Source: an uncultured Prevotellaceae bacterium (GTDB lineage Bacteria; Bacteroidota; Bacteroidia; Bacteroidales; Bacteroidaceae). From it: DNA of 64,000 nucleotides. The stretch lies in assembly GCA_900318815.1 (NCBI GenBank), contig ONMA01000026.1:62001-126000 (forward strand), in the 5' to 3' direction. The position numbers and the translations under genes are program-made. Under the pieces are notes generated by a model, which searched no databases, was not told where the DNA came from, and saw only the letters and a list, made by a program, of their open reading frames with translations. Each line of letters begins with the position of its first letter. The stretch's first letter is position 1. Below are positions 16,116 to 27,091 of the stretch, piece by piece.

Positions 16116-18290
16116 ATGACAACAACCATCACTATCATCAAGAAGTATAGGAACAAGGAAACGCTGCGGCTCATGGAACTGCAGGAGGTGGCAGACATCA
16201 TCCGCAACGGCAAGCTACAAGAAGAGGTCAGCGAGTTCCGCCGCGTCTATCCGCTGCTGCACTTTGCCAGCCGCGACGACAAGGGAACGCTCACGGGCTA
16301 TGAGAACTGGCCCAAGGAACTGCCGCGCATCTGCTTTGCGCTGGAGCAGGAGAACCGCAAGGGCGAACGCATCACCAAGGGCTACACGGGACTGGTGCTC
16401 TTAGAGGTGAACAACCTGACGGGCAAGGACGAGGCCGATGCCGTGAGACGCGGGGCGGCAGAGATGCCTCAGACGCTGATGGCTTTCGTGGGTGCCGACG
16501 GGCAATCGGTGAAGATTGTCTGTCGCGGCGAGCTGTTCCAGAAACCGGGAGTCAGAGGTGGGAGGTCAGAGGACGCTCCCAACTTAGGCAATTTCCCCCT
16601 TCCCATCACCTGCGAAGACATCGCCCTCTTCCACGAGAACCTATACGAGCGGGCCAGAATGATATACAACGGTCAGCTGGGTGTCACGGTAGAAAAGTTG
16701 GAGCCCACGACTGAGCGTATCTGCTACGTGAGCTACGACCCCGGACTGGTCTACAACCCGCTGGCAACGCCCATCTACGCCAAAGCGGAAAAGCCCACCA
16801 ATGCCATTGCCCAACGGCCCTCGCAGCGCGACCACACGGAAACCTACGAACGCTACAGGGACATGCATACCGTCTTTGAGTTCAACCTCACAAAGGCCTT
16901 CGACGACATGGAGGGTATTGCCGACGACAACGAGCGTCGGCACGCCATCCTCTCGCGACTGGCCCAGTACTGCTTAGAGACGGGGCTGACGATGGCTCCC
17001 GCTATGCGCCAGGCGATGATGAAGTCGCTCTTCTGGGACGAGGCAGACCTGGTGAAGAAGGTCTTCGAGAACACCTATCGCGAAACGCAGGTGAAAAAAT
17101 ACTTGGAAAAGAAGGGCATCCAGCGCACCAAGACCATCCCGCCCGAGACGCTGCTGACGATGAAGATCAACATCTTCCTGAACTCGAACTACGAGCTGCG
17201 CAAGAACGTCATGCGCGGCGTGGCAGAATACCGTCTGAGGACGGGCATCGGCTTCTCCTTCCAGGACCTGACCGAAGAGGCCCGCAACTCCATCACCATG
17301 CGCGCCTTGGAGCAGGGCATCCGCTGCTGGGACAAGGACATACGACGCTATGTGGACTCCGACGACATCGAGCGCTACGACCCCATGAACGACTACCTGG
17401 AGCACCTGCCGCAATGGGACGGCAAGGACCGCGTGACGCCACTCGCCGGGCGCGTACCCACCGAGTGGCAAGAGTGGGCACACCTGTTCCATATATGGAT
17501 GCGCTCGATGGTGGCCATGTGGTTAGGCAAGGGACAGCTGACCGGCAACGCCCTCGTACCACTATTGATAGGCCGTCAGGGCTGCGGCAAGTCCAGCTTC
17601 TGTCGCATCCTGCTGCCCCGCGACCTGCAGGACTACTACAACGACCGCATCAACTTCAAGAACGAGACCGACCTGAACCTGGGCCTTTCGTCGTTCGGCC
17701 TCATCAACCTCGACGAGTTCGACCGCGTCACCCAGCGCCAGCAGGTGGTGCTGAAGTACCTCGTGTCGACAGCCGACCTGAAGTATCGCCCACCCTACGG
17801 CAAGGCCTACACGTCGAACCGCCGCTACGCCTCGTTCATTGGCACCACCAACGAACAGACACCACTCACCGATCCCAGCGGCTCGCGCCGATTCATCTGC
17901 GTCAGCATCAACGGCGACATCGATTTCGAGACACCCGTCCAGCACGACCAACTCTATGCCCAGCTGCTGCACGAAATCAGGAACGGCGAACGCTACTGGC
18001 TATCGAAGGACGAGGAACGCGCCCTGATGGAGCACAACCTGCAGTACCAGCGGCTGAACGGACTTGGCGAGATGCTCTTGGCCGTCGTCAACAAGCCGCG
18101 CCCCAACGAGGAAGGCCAATGGATGACGCTACCTGAGCTGTCGACCCTGCTCAAGAGCCACTTCAAGGGCTACAAGGAAGAGGAGAACACCCTCGTCAAG
18201 ATTGGCAACTACCTGAACCGGCCCGAGTACAAGTTCCAGAGCAAGCACACCAAGACGGGTGTCCGCTACTGGGTTGCCCTAAGAGTATAG
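16116..18290 (+). CDS. VapE/VirE-type primase-helicase (virulence-associated E family)
   Basis: 724 residues. The N-terminal 300 residues match the VirE_N/BT4734-like region (primase-polymerase-type), and the C-terminal half is a VirE AAA+-like helicase domain: Walker A IGRQGCGKSSF near residue 485, Walker B LINLDEFD near residue 529, and a conserved PPYGKAYTSNRRYASFIGT stretch with an arginine-finger-like SGSRRF near its end. Such proteins replicate mobile islands and phage satellites, and many sit as chromosomal singletons in Bacteroidota. The start is set by the promoter just upstream. GC-rich and strongly codon-biased like core genes, unlike the AT-rich decayed zone before it. No integrase or Rep partner is visible; the iteron-like repeats upstream are the only replication hint. 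Confidence 0.85.
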   Translation: MTTTITIIKKYRNKETLRLMELQEVADIIRNGKLQEEVSEFRRVYPLLHFASRDDKGTLTGYENWPKELPRICFALEQENRKGERITKGYTGLVLLEVNNLTGKDEADAVRRGAAEMPQTLMAFVGADGQSVKIVCRGELFQKPGVRGGRSEDAPNLGNFPLPITCEDIALFHENLYERARMIYNGQLGVTVEKLEPTTERICYVSYDPGLVYNPLATPIYAKAEKPTNAIAQRPSQRDHTETYERYRDMHTVFEFNLTKAFDDMEGIADDNERRHAILSRLAQYCLETGLTMAPAMRQAMMKSLFWDEADLVKKVFENTYRETQVKKYLEKKGIQRTKTIPPETLLTMKINIFLNSNYELRKNVMRGVAEYRLRTGIGFSFQDLTEEARNSITMRALEQGIRCWDKDIRRYVDSDDIERYDPMNDYLEHLPQWDGKDRVTPLAGRVPTEWQEWAHLFHIWMRSMVAMWLGKGQLTGNALVPLLIGRQGCGKSSFCRILLPRDLQDYYNDRINFKNETDLNLGLSSFGLINLDEFDRVTQRQQVVLKYLVSTADLKYRPPYGKAYTSNRRYASFIGTTNEQTPLTDPSGSRRFICVSINGDIDFETPVQHDQLYAQLLHEIRNGERYWLSKDEERALMEHNLQYQRLNGLGEMLLAVVNKPRPNEEGQWMTLPELSTLLKSHFKGYKEEENTLVKIGNYLNRPEYKFQSKHTKTGVRYWVALRV

Positions 18291-18312
18291 TTTTGTACAG
18301 TCTTTACGGCGT

Positions 18313-18939
18313 ATGGACGACAAGCAATATCTTCTCAGTCTGATTCGCGAGGGCGAACACCAGCAGCAGGACTTCAAATACCGTGTGGCCGATGCTTGTA
18401 AGTTGGCCAAGTCGGTATCGGCTTTCGCCAATACCTACGGCGGTCGGCTGCTCATAGGCGTTCGCGACGACGGTCATCTCTCTGGTGTCCGCAGCGAAGA
18501 GGAGATTTACATGATGCACCAGGCTGCCTACAAATTCTGCAAGCCCGAAGCGAGCATCAAGTTCGACACCTACCATGCAGACAAGCGAACCATCGTCGTC
18601 GCCACCGTTTCCCCTTCCGTCAAACGCCCCATTTGTGCGTTGGACGAAGAGGGGCGCAAACGTGCCTATATCCGCATCAACGACGAGAACATCGTAGCCT
18701 CACCCGTTCATCTTGCTCTCTGGCGTGAGTCGCAGAAGCCGCAAGGAGCCATAATCACCTACGACGATGACATTCGCCTGTTGCTCGCCGCCATTCAAGG
18801 TCTGCTGCCCCTGAACCGTATCGTCCGCCTCTCCCGTCTTCCCCGCCAAAAGGTCATCACCCTGCTGGCCCGCCTTATCCGCTTCGGCAACGTCCGCTGC
18901 GATTACATCAACCAGCAGTTTCTGTTCTCCATTGCCTAA
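18313..18939 (+). CDS. AlbA_2 (Schlafen-type) domain protein
   Basis: 208 residues. The N-terminal ~120 residues are an AlbA_2/Schlafen divergent AAA domain: an E/Q-x-DFK opening (HQQQDFKYRV), the SAFANTYGGRLLIGVRDDG core and the closing RAYIRINDENIVAS. The C-terminal ~75 residues are helical and look like a winged helix (LPLNRIVRLSRLPRQKVITLLARLIRFG). These proteins bind nucleic acid or regulate transcription; the substrate is unknown. ATG 18313 lies 22 bases after the primase-helicase stop, and a TAnnTTTG-like element (18288-18295) overlaps that stop, so it may have its own promoter. A MITE-like element follows 27 bases after its stop. Confidence 0.8.
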   Translation: MDDKQYLLSLIREGEHQQQDFKYRVADACKLAKSVSAFANTYGGRLLIGVRDDGHLSGVRSEEEIYMMHQAAYKFCKPEASIKFDTYHADKRTIVVATVSPSVKRPICALDEEGRKRAYIRINDENIVASPVHLALWRESQKPQGAIITYDDDIRLLLAAIQGLLPLNRIVRLSRLPRQKVITLLARLIRFGNVRCDYINQQFLFSIA

Positions 18940-18965
18940 GCAGCAGGGAATTGCGTGCATTACGA

Positions 18966-19206
18966 TTGAAAGACGCTGAAAGCGTCACCTCTCAATAGCC
19001 GTAGGTCGGAACGACCTGCGGATAGAACGTAAGAAGGTACATCGACCCCAAAGGGGTCGCCCAATACGCGGTGTTGGGGCACTCTCATTCCCGAGCTACG
19101 CTCGCCTACCCGTAGCCTTTCAGAGTGCTTTCCCCTCCCTTGTATGCTGTCCGCAGGTCGTTCCGACCTACGGCTATTGAGAGGTGACGCTTTCAGCGTC
19201 TTTCAA
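18966..19206. mobile_element. MITE-like element, copy 1 (241 bp, ~57-bp terminal inverted repeats)
   Basis: The two ends are perfect inverted copies over about 57 bases, starting TTGAAAGACGCTGAAAGCG. Each arm contains smaller palindromes (GACGCTGAAAGCGTC; AGGTCGGAACGACCT), and the loop holds another (CGACCCCAAAGGGGTCG). No coding capacity. A second copy lies at 50131-50349. The element fills the gap between the AlbA_2 gene and the antiporter promoter. Confidence 0.85.
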
Positions 19207-19269
19207 CCGCAACAGTACGTGAAATAGTCTATATTTACGGGCTTTCTTACGTTAATCTTCTGAAATTGC

Positions 19270-19300
19270 TTTGCCACGTCAGCATTATTTCTTATTTTTG
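19270..19300 (+). promoter_or_regulatory. Promoter of the cation:proton antiporter gene
   Basis: TTTG (19270-19273), 19-base spacer, TATTTTTG (19293-19300): an exact Bacteroidota sigma-70-type promoter, about 50 bases before ATG 19351. Confidence 0.8.
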
Positions 19301-19350
19301 CAAAATGCAGAAGCAAAACAACAAGAAACAATCATCTAAGTAATAACATC

Positions 19351-21600
19351 ATGTCTGAATTACCCCCACTGATAGAAGACCTGGCACTCATCCTTATCGT
19401 TGCCGGCATCGTAACCCTCTTATTCAAGAGACTGAAGCAGCCCCTTGTCCTGGGCTACATCGTAGCGGGCTTCCTCGTGTCGCCCCACATGCCCTACACC
19501 ACCTCGGTGGTCGACATGGAGAACGTTCACCTCTGGGCCGACATCGGCGTGATGTTCCTCCTCTTTTCGTTAGGACTGGACTTCTCGTTCAAGAAAATCC
19601 TGAAGATGGGAGCCTCGCCCATCATCTCGACCATCACCATCATTTTTTGCATGTCCATGCTGGGGGTCTGTGTGGGCCATGCCTTCGGGTGGTCGCGCAT
19701 GGACTGCATCTTCCTCGGCGGCATGCTGGCCATGTCGTCCACCACGATTATCTATAAGGCGTTCGACGACCTGGGCCTGCAGCAACAGCAGTTTGCCGGG
19801 ATTGTCATGTCGGTACTCATCCTGGAGGACATTCTCGCCATCGTGATGATGGTGATGCTGAGTGCCATTGCCAGTGGCAACAATCCCGACGGCGGCCAGA
19901 TGCTGGGGTCGATAGTCAAGATCGGGTTCTTCCTCATCCTGTGGCTCGTCGTGGGTATCTCGGCCATCCCGCTGTTCCTGCGCTCGGTGCGCAAGCTCAT
20001 CAACGCCGAGGTGCTGCTCGTGGTGTCTTTAGGACTCTGCTGCGCCATGGCCGTACTCTCCACCAAGGTGGGATTCTCGTCGGCCTTCGGTGCCTTCATC
20101 ATGGGCAGCATCCTGGCTGAGACCGTCGAGGCCGAACGCATCGAGAAGTTAGTGGAGCCGGTGAAGAACCTCTTCGGAGCCATCTTCTTCGTGTCGGTGG
20201 GCATGCTGGTCGACCCTGAGATCCTTGTCAACTATGCACTTCCCATCTTCGCCCTCGTGATGACCATCCTCATCGGACAGAGCACCCTGGGTTCCTTGTC
20301 GTTCATGCTGGGAGGCGAATCGCTCAAGTCGGCCATGCGCTGCGGCTTCTCCATGGCACAGATAGGCGAGTTCTCGTTCATCATCGCCTCGCTGGGCCTC
20401 TCGCTCGGCGTCATCAGCGATTTCCTCTATCCTGTCGTGGTGGCCGTATCGGTGATTACCACGTTCCTCACACCCTACATGATACGCTTTGCCACGCCGG
20501 CCTACAACGCCCTGGAACATCGTCTGCCCTCACGGCTCATCCGCCTGCTCAACCAGTTTTCCACCAGTCATCCCGACAGCAACGAGCACAGCAAGTGGAA
20601 GAGCCTGCTCACGCAGATGACCGTCAACACCGTGGTCTACTCCATCCTTTCCTCGGCCACCATCACGCTGATGCTCGTCTTCTTCCACCCCTTCATTACG
20701 GGAATGCTGGGCGATCACTGGTACACGCGCGTCATTACCGGCCTACTCACCATCTCCCTGACGGCTCCTTTCCTGCGCGCTATGGTGATGAAGAAGAACC
20801 ATAGCGAGGAGTGGAAAGCCCTCTGGGCCGAGAGCAACCGCAACCGCCTGCCGCTCATGTTCACCGTCATCCTACGCTTCGGCATTGCCATGAGCTTCCT
20901 TTTCGTGGTGTGCAAACAGCTCACGCAGTTCGGTTCGGCCCTGCTCATCGTGGTCGCGATGGTCATCGTGGTGCTCATCATGCTGTCGCGCAACATCAAG
21001 CGACGCAGCATCATGCTCGAACGGCTCTTCATCAACAACCTGCGCTCGCGCGACATTGAGGCACAGGTTCACGGCAAGAAGCGCCCCCTCTACGAAGGCA
21101 AGCTGCTGGACCGCGACATCCACATTGCCGACTTCGACGTGCCCGCCAACTCGATGTGGATGGGGCAGACGCTGAAACAGCTCAATCTCGGGCGCAAGTA
21201 CGGCGTGCATGTGTCGAGCATCCTGCGCGGCAACAACCGCCTGAACATCCCCGACGGCGACTACATCATCTTCCCCTGCGACCGCCTGCAGGTCATCGGC
21301 AGCGACGAGCAGTTGGGCCAGTTGCGCACGGCTCTCACAAAAGAGGTGCTGGGCGAAGACCCGGAACTGGAGAAGCGCGAGATGAAACTGCGCCAGATGA
21401 TCATCGGGCCGGAGAGTCCGTTCGTGGGTAAGACGCTCGAAGAGAGCGGCATCCGCAGCCAGTACAGCTGCATGGTCGTGGGCCTCGAAGAGGGCAAGGA
21501 GAACCTTTCGCCCTTCCATCCCGCCCGCCAGTTCCAGGAAGGCGACATCATCTGGATCGTGGGAGAGCAGGAAGCGCTCGACACGCTGCTCAACAGCTGA
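19351..21600 (+). CDS. CPA2-family cation:proton antiporter (Kef-like) with two TrkA-C domains
   Basis: 749 residues. The first ~400 are a dozen or so membrane helices of the Na+/H+ exchanger fold, with the family segments LGYIVAGFLVSP, LLFSLGLDFSFKK and AFGAFIMGSILAET. A second hydrophobic region (about 440-560) follows. The soluble C-terminus carries two TrkA-C/RCK_C-like domains (about 600-665 and 690-745), each ending in a GDxIxxxG/D-type turn. Likely exchanges K+ or Na+ for protons at the inner membrane; no TrkA-N/NAD domain is visible, so gating differs from E. coli KefC. Monocistronic with its own promoter. Its TGA stop directly abuts the stop of the convergent gene. Confidence 0.88.
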   Translation: MSELPPLIEDLALILIVAGIVTLLFKRLKQPLVLGYIVAGFLVSPHMPYTTSVVDMENVHLWADIGVMFLLFSLGLDFSFKKILKMGASPIISTITIIFCMSMLGVCVGHAFGWSRMDCIFLGGMLAMSSTTIIYKAFDDLGLQQQQFAGIVMSVLILEDILAIVMMVMLSAIASGNNPDGGQMLGSIVKIGFFLILWLVVGISAIPLFLRSVRKLINAEVLLVVSLGLCCAMAVLSTKVGFSSAFGAFIMGSILAETVEAERIEKLVEPVKNLFGAIFFVSVGMLVDPEILVNYALPIFALVMTILIGQSTLGSLSFMLGGESLKSAMRCGFSMAQIGEFSFIIASLGLSLGVISDFLYPVVVAVSVITTFLTPYMIRFATPAYNALEHRLPSRLIRLLNQFSTSHPDSNEHSKWKSLLTQMTVNTVVYSILSSATITLMLVFFHPFITGMLGDHWYTRVITGLLTISLTAPFLRAMVMKKNHSEEWKALWAESNRNRLPLMFTVILRFGIAMSFLFVVCKQLTQFGSALLIVVAMVIVVLIMLSRNIKRRSIMLERLFINNLRSRDIEAQVHGKKRPLYEGKLLDRDIHIADFDVPANSMWMGQTLKQLNLGRKYGVHVSSILRGNNRLNIPDGDYIIFPCDRLQVIGSDEQLGQLRTALTKEVLGEDPELEKREMKLRQMIIGPESPFVGKTLEESGIRSQYSCMVVGLEEGKENLSPFHPARQFQEGDIIWIVGEQEALDTLLNS

Positions 21601-22530
21601 TCAGTATGTGTGCTTCAGCGTGTCGGCCCATTCGGTCAGCAACTGGATGGAATAGGAATGCTGACCGTTGTCGTCCTGTTCATGCGGCTCTTCGTTGTCG
21701 TCATCGGTGAAAAAGGAGCCAGAATATTCGGTCACCTTGTTCACCTCAACAGGAACATCCTCAAGCACTTTTTCCCTGATGGCCATCGCATCCTTGCCGT
21801 AGGCCGTGATGGTCATTTTCAGGGTTCCCGTCTGGGCCTTCGGTATGGTATATACCTCAAAGGTCTGAGGCATGTTCTTCATTTCCGCCGTGATGTCGAA
21901 AAAGACGGTCTGCTGTGAGTTCACGCAACCATAGCCCGTCAGAGCATTGAGCGCACCGCTGCCACCCGTGTAATAGAACCGCACCTGCTCCACCTCGGCG
22001 GGAACCGCATCCTTCATCTCGAAGCGGAACATAGACGTCACCCGACTCAGCACGACCTCCTCTGACTTTGCGGTTTCGATCATATCCACGACCCCATAAT
22101 AATAAAAGGTGTCGGTGTAGCCGTCGGCATTGGTAAACTGTATCTTCTCGGGATTAGTCAGCGTGGGATTCTTCTGTGCGCTATGAGCCAGCACCAGCAC
22201 CTGATAGGTGCCAGGACTCAGCGCAAAGGTCACACGACCGAAGTCGCTGTCAGTACTGGTCTGGTTGATTCCCTTCTGTTTCTTGCCGTCCTGATAGACG
22301 ACGAAGTTCAGACGGGAGCAATAGTCCGACAAGCGCTGTTCACTCCTCGTCCCGTCGAAGTCTACCATGTGGAACCCTTTCACGCTGAGTACAAAGTTGG
22401 CCGTCGTCTCCGCAGGCCGACCTGATGTCTCCGCAGAATGGTCCGTCTTCTCAATCACCGGTTTTTCGCAGGAAGCCAATAGCCACAGGCAGAATATGGC
22501 TTCAATAACAATCATTGAATGGTGTATCAT
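21601..22530 (-). CDS. FimB/Mfa2-like fimbrial anchor lipoprotein
   Basis: 309 residues from ATG 22530 (longer in-frame starts run into the promoter). A lipoprotein signal ends in LLASC (Cys about 21). The body is beta-rich, with the Mfa2/FimB pattern: an LNFVVYQDG strand, GTYQVLVLAHS, and a late FEVYTIPKAQTGTLKMTITAYG region; such proteins anchor or cap Mfa/Fim-type fimbriae at the outer membrane. No fimbrillin or other fimbrial gene is next to it, so it is an orphan. Convergent with the antiporter gene, with no base between the two stop codons. Confidence 0.7.
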   Translation of the reverse strand: MIHHSMIVIEAIFCLWLLASCEKPVIEKTDHSAETSGRPAETTANFVLSVKGFHMVDFDGTRSEQRLSDYCSRLNFVVYQDGKKQKGINQTSTDSDFGRVTFALSPGTYQVLVLAHSAQKNPTLTNPEKIQFTNADGYTDTFYYYGVVDMIETAKSEEVVLSRVTSMFRFEMKDAVPAEVEQVRFYYTGGSGALNALTGYGCVNSQQTVFFDITAEMKNMPQTFEVYTIPKAQTGTLKMTITAYGKDAMAIREKVLEDVPVEVNKVTEYSGSFFTDDDNEEPHEQDDNGQHSYSIQLLTEWADTLKHTY

Positions 22531-22553
22531 AGTTTTTTTAGATTTTAGTTTTG

Positions 22554-22561
22554 CAAAGATA
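22554..22561 (-). promoter_or_regulatory. -7 element of the Mfa2-like gene promoter
   Basis: TATCTTTG on the minus strand, 24 bases before ATG 22530. No strong TTTG at -33 was found, so this is the core element only. Confidence 0.5.
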
Positions 22562-22597
22562 AGGGAAAAAACCGAAACCCACAAGAAAAATGGTGAC

Positions 22598-22636
22598 AAA
22601 AAAAACGCTTCGCGTCTCCTAAAAAGACGCGAAGCG
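22598..22636 (-). terminator. Rho-independent terminator of groEL
   Basis: On the minus strand, CGCTTCGCGTCT pairs with AGACGCGAAGCG around a 7-base loop and is followed by eight T. It lies 25 bases after the groEL stop. Confidence 0.9.
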
Positions 22637-22660
22637 CATTTCTCTATACAGTACCTTTTA

Positions 22661-24301
<1,641 letters not shown>

Positions 24302-24349
24302 TTAATTGTTCTTTTTTCTTTTGAAACGAAAGGAACTTTTTGTCTCTCT

Positions 24350-24450
24350 TTTTAGAAACGAATTATCTTAATTCATCCTAATTTGAATCACGAATTATCT
24401 TAATTATACTCGTTTTCAGAACAACAAATAACTACCTCTCGTTTCTAAAC
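24350..24450. repeat. Copy of the AT-rich GAAACGAATT repeat between groES and groEL
   Basis: Contains AGAAACGAATTATCTTAATT, a second CACGAATTATCTTAATT and an inverted TCGTTTC end (24438-24445), the same core as the large array at 60.5-62.6 kb. It separates two genes that normally sit close together; whether it terminates or processes the mRNA is unknown. Confidence 0.65.
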
Positions 24451-24454
24451 TTAT

Positions 24455-24727
24455 TTATTTCTCGATGACGGCGAGCACATCGCTCTGGCGCATCATGAGG
24501 AACTTCTCACCGTCGAGTTCAATCTCGGTGCCGGCATACTTGCCATAGAGCACTTCGTCGCCCTCTTTCAGTATCATTTCCTCGTCCTTAGTTCCTTTAC
24601 CAGTGGCCTTGATGGTGCCGCGGAGAGGCTTCTCCTTTGCAGTATCAGGAATAATGATTCCACCGATTTTCTCTTCAGCCGGTGCAGGCACTACCAGCAC
24701 GCGGTCTGCTAATGGTTTAATTGTCAT
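24455..24727 (-). CDS. groS: Co-chaperonin GroES (10 kDa)
   Basis: 90 residues from ATG 24727 ([12 protein letters not shown]), the normal GroES start; a longer in-frame start at 24811 would overlap the promoter palindrome. The mobile-loop region ([17 protein letters not shown]) and [13 protein letters not shown] roof strand are present. It caps the GroEL ring. Transcribed ahead of groEL. Confidence 0.97.
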   Translation of the reverse strand: MTIKPLADRVLVVPAPAEEKIGGIIIPDTAKEKPLRGTIKATGKGTKDEEMILKEGDEVLYGKYAGTEIELDGEKFLMMRQSDVLAVIEK

Positions 24728-24795
24728 AATTGCTATTATTTTAATAATAATGTTATAAATGTTTGTTCGCAATTCTGTTTGCTGACAGTGGGGAA

Positions 24796-24811
24796 GCGAA
24801 AACCGTGCCAA
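24796..24811 (-). promoter_or_regulatory. Candidate sigma-54 (RpoN) promoter of groES
   Basis: On the minus strand the sequence TTGGCACGGTTTTCGC has the -24 GG and -12 GC dinucleotides at exactly the spacing of the consensus TTGGCACGNNNNTTGC; only one base of the -12 box differs. It lies about 70 bases upstream of ATG 24727, in the right orientation. Confidence 0.5.
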
Positions 24812-24841
24812 AACGTCTCGACTGACATTTTGGCACGGTTA
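24800..24841. terminator. Palindrome between susD and groES (likely susD terminator)
   Basis: AACCGTGCCAAAA and TTTTGGCACGGTT form a 13-bp stem, with a further GTC/GAC pair inside the loop. It starts about 26 bases after the susD stop, and on the minus strand the stem is followed by a short T run. One arm carries the candidate sigma-54 site, so it may act both as terminator and as part of the groES control region. Confidence 0.6.
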
Positions 24842-24866
24842 TCAAAGATATATTATGTCTCAACAA

Positions 24867-27032
24867 TTAATTATAGCCCGGATTCTGCCACATACCTTCC
24901 TTAGCCTCGGTGTACTGCATCACACCGCTTGCGTCCTGCTGAACAGGCAGCTCAGTACGGTTGGTAACTACCTCAAGCTCGCTCAGGGGAATAGGACGAT
25001 AGTAGTGCTTCACGGCAATATTGCCGCTGGCCTGAGCATTGTAAGCCTTCACATGATTAATGAGGGTGTGGGTGCGCTTCAGGTCGAACCAGCGCTGATA
25101 CTCACCGCACAGCTCCAGTGCGCGCTCCTTCAGGATCGTCTCAATGGTAACGTCGCCACTGATGCTGTTGTCCTTACCCTTGATGGCACGTGCAGCGCGC
25201 AGCTGATTGATGGTAGCCAGTGCATTACCGCCAGTCTGCAGCTCTGCCTCTGCCTTAATCAGATAGACCTCTGCCAGACGGATAACCATGATGTCGCGTG
25301 CCGAAATGTCATAGGTCAGGTCAGGATAAGTGTCATTGACCTGATCGTCGAGAAATTTCTTGATGCCAGGGAATGAGCACCAGCCGCCAATCTTGTAGCT
25401 GTTATAGCGGTCGTCGCCATAGACCTTCGAAGTAGCCACGGCAGCCTCGGTGGGCAGAGCGGTTGCAGGATTGCCACTGGTATAGACGGGAATATCGCCA
25501 CCGCAGGCAAACTGCAGACGATATTTGCCCTTAGCCTCGGCCTGCAGAGCCTGACCCTCGGAAGAGTCGCCATCGAGCAGACTGTAAAGAATGCCTATAC
25601 CACCCCCATTGAAGTAGTTGCCATCCTCCTTATAAGCCTCCTCATAGTCCTTGAACTCCTGGTCGGCCATGTTGGGATAGTTCTTGGAATTCTTAGCCAA
25701 TGCCTTCGGCAGGCGATAGCTGGTGAGCAGCGTGCCGTTATAACGCTGGTCAGTGCCCTTCACCTCGTCGAGAATCTGCCAGAGATAGAGCGAGGGCAGA
25801 TAGCGTGTAAAGCCACGTCCGTAAGGCGAATAGTACTTCGACACGTCAACGTTCACGCCCGTCTCGGCACTCACAATATTAGCATTGCTGGAACCAGTTA
25901 CACGCACGAACACATTGGTAACCTTGTTGCCACTGCCCCCGAGGTCGTTGGCACCGTTGTTCCACATCGACACGAACATCAGGTTCGAGGCACTGCCACC
26001 CTGACGATTATAGCCGGTACGCGTAACCAGGGAGTTGTAGTTGCCCGTACCACCATCGGCAAAACGATAGGGCACGCAGTTGTTACGGTTGGCCGAGGTA
26101 AGGTCGTTGGTATAATAAACGCCAAAGAGGTTCTCGGTATTCTTCGTGACGTCCTCATTATTGAGGTTCCAAGTATCGCTGAAGCGGGCATAGAAAGCAG
26201 CACCGCTGTTGGCGATTACGTCATTGGCAGCATTCAGCGCCTCAGTATAGAGGTTTCCATAGCCTTCAACGCTGTTAGCACCCAGCCAGGAAGCGGCATA
26301 GAGTGCCACACGAGCATAGAGTGCCTCGGCTGAGTAGAAATATGCGCGACCTGCGCCAGTAGCAGCAGCAGCCTTCATCACGCCGGCAGTCTTATACTTC
26401 TCCATGGCAGTCTTCAGGTCGTCAAGGATATGCCGATAGACGACAGCCTCCGGTTCACGCACGGGATTCGTGTTGACAGTAGAAACAGGTTCGCTATTGT
26501 AGGGTATCGGACCCCAGAGTGCCACCATCTGCGAGTAGTAGAGAGCACGGAGGAAATAGGCATCAGCCAGGTAGGCTTCCTTCTTGGCATCGCTGATAAT
26601 ACTGTTCAGCGGCACATACTTCATGGCATTGTTACAGACATCGATACCGGCATAGAACAGTTCCCAGTACTGGTCCAGGCAAGGGTTGTCGTTCACGGCA
26701 GCTGTACCACTGGTGCTGCTGAAACCGAGACTCTCCTGGGTAAGGTCATATTTCAGCATGGACTTCTGCTTGTTGTCATAGCCGAAGTAGAACAGGTCTG
26801 TGCCCATCTCGGCCAGGCCAAGCGCAGGCTCCTTGCCCCACCATCCGTGGGTATATGAATAGGCCGACTGTATAAGTCCGTCGATACCTGTCACGGTGTT
26901 ATAAGTCAGGTCAGCAGTAGAGCCTGTCTTGTTGTCCTCCTCCAGATAGTCGGAGCAGGAAGTGAGGGCTGCGACGAAGCCACAGCTTACGCAAACCCCA
27001 CATAGTATTGTCTTGAAATGATATGTGTTCAT
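24867..27032 (-). CDS. SusD/RagB-family glycan-binding outer-membrane lipoprotein
   Basis: 721 residues. The signal peptide ends at a lipobox LTSC (Cys 26). The mature protein follows the SusD pattern: YLxxxxxxx near the N-terminus, TPR-like helices with DAYFLRALYYSQMVALWGPIPY, and the C-terminal IRLAEVYLIKAEAEL and ALELCGEYQRWFDLKRT segments. It captures oligosaccharides at the cell surface and closes over the SusC porin. Encoded 59 bases after susC, same operon. Longer than the usual 500-650 residues, with a large insertion in the middle. Confidence 0.95.
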   Translation of the reverse strand: MNTYHFKTILCGVCVSCGFVAALTSCSDYLEEDNKTGSTADLTYNTVTGIDGLIQSAYSYTHGWWGKEPALGLAEMGTDLFYFGYDNKQKSMLKYDLTQESLGFSSTSGTAAVNDNPCLDQYWELFYAGIDVCNNAMKYVPLNSIISDAKKEAYLADAYFLRALYYSQMVALWGPIPYNSEPVSTVNTNPVREPEAVVYRHILDDLKTAMEKYKTAGVMKAAAATGAGRAYFYSAEALYARVALYAASWLGANSVEGYGNLYTEALNAANDVIANSGAAFYARFSDTWNLNNEDVTKNTENLFGVYYTNDLTSANRNNCVPYRFADGGTGNYNSLVTRTGYNRQGGSASNLMFVSMWNNGANDLGGSGNKVTNVFVRVTGSSNANIVSAETGVNVDVSKYYSPYGRGFTRYLPSLYLWQILDEVKGTDQRYNGTLLTSYRLPKALAKNSKNYPNMADQEFKDYEEAYKEDGNYFNGGGIGILYSLLDGDSSEGQALQAEAKGKYRLQFACGGDIPVYTSGNPATALPTEAAVATSKVYGDDRYNSYKIGGWCSFPGIKKFLDDQVNDTYPDLTYDISARDIMVIRLAEVYLIKAEAELQTGGNALATINQLRAARAIKGKDNSISGDVTIETILKERALELCGEYQRWFDLKRTHTLINHVKAYNAQASGNIAVKHYYRPIPLSELEVVTNRTELPVQQDASGVMQYTEAKEGMWQNPGYN

Positions 27033-27091
27033 AAAGCTTCAATATTACTTGTTTTCAGTTATTTCAGTCTTCAAACTTCAGTTTTCATTTT

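Noticed and set aside
24867..27032. Frameshift or fusion as explanation for the long SusD
   Set aside because: The frame is continuous, and lipobox, TPR-like helices and C-terminal SusD segments are in the normal order; a large internal insertion is the simpler reading.
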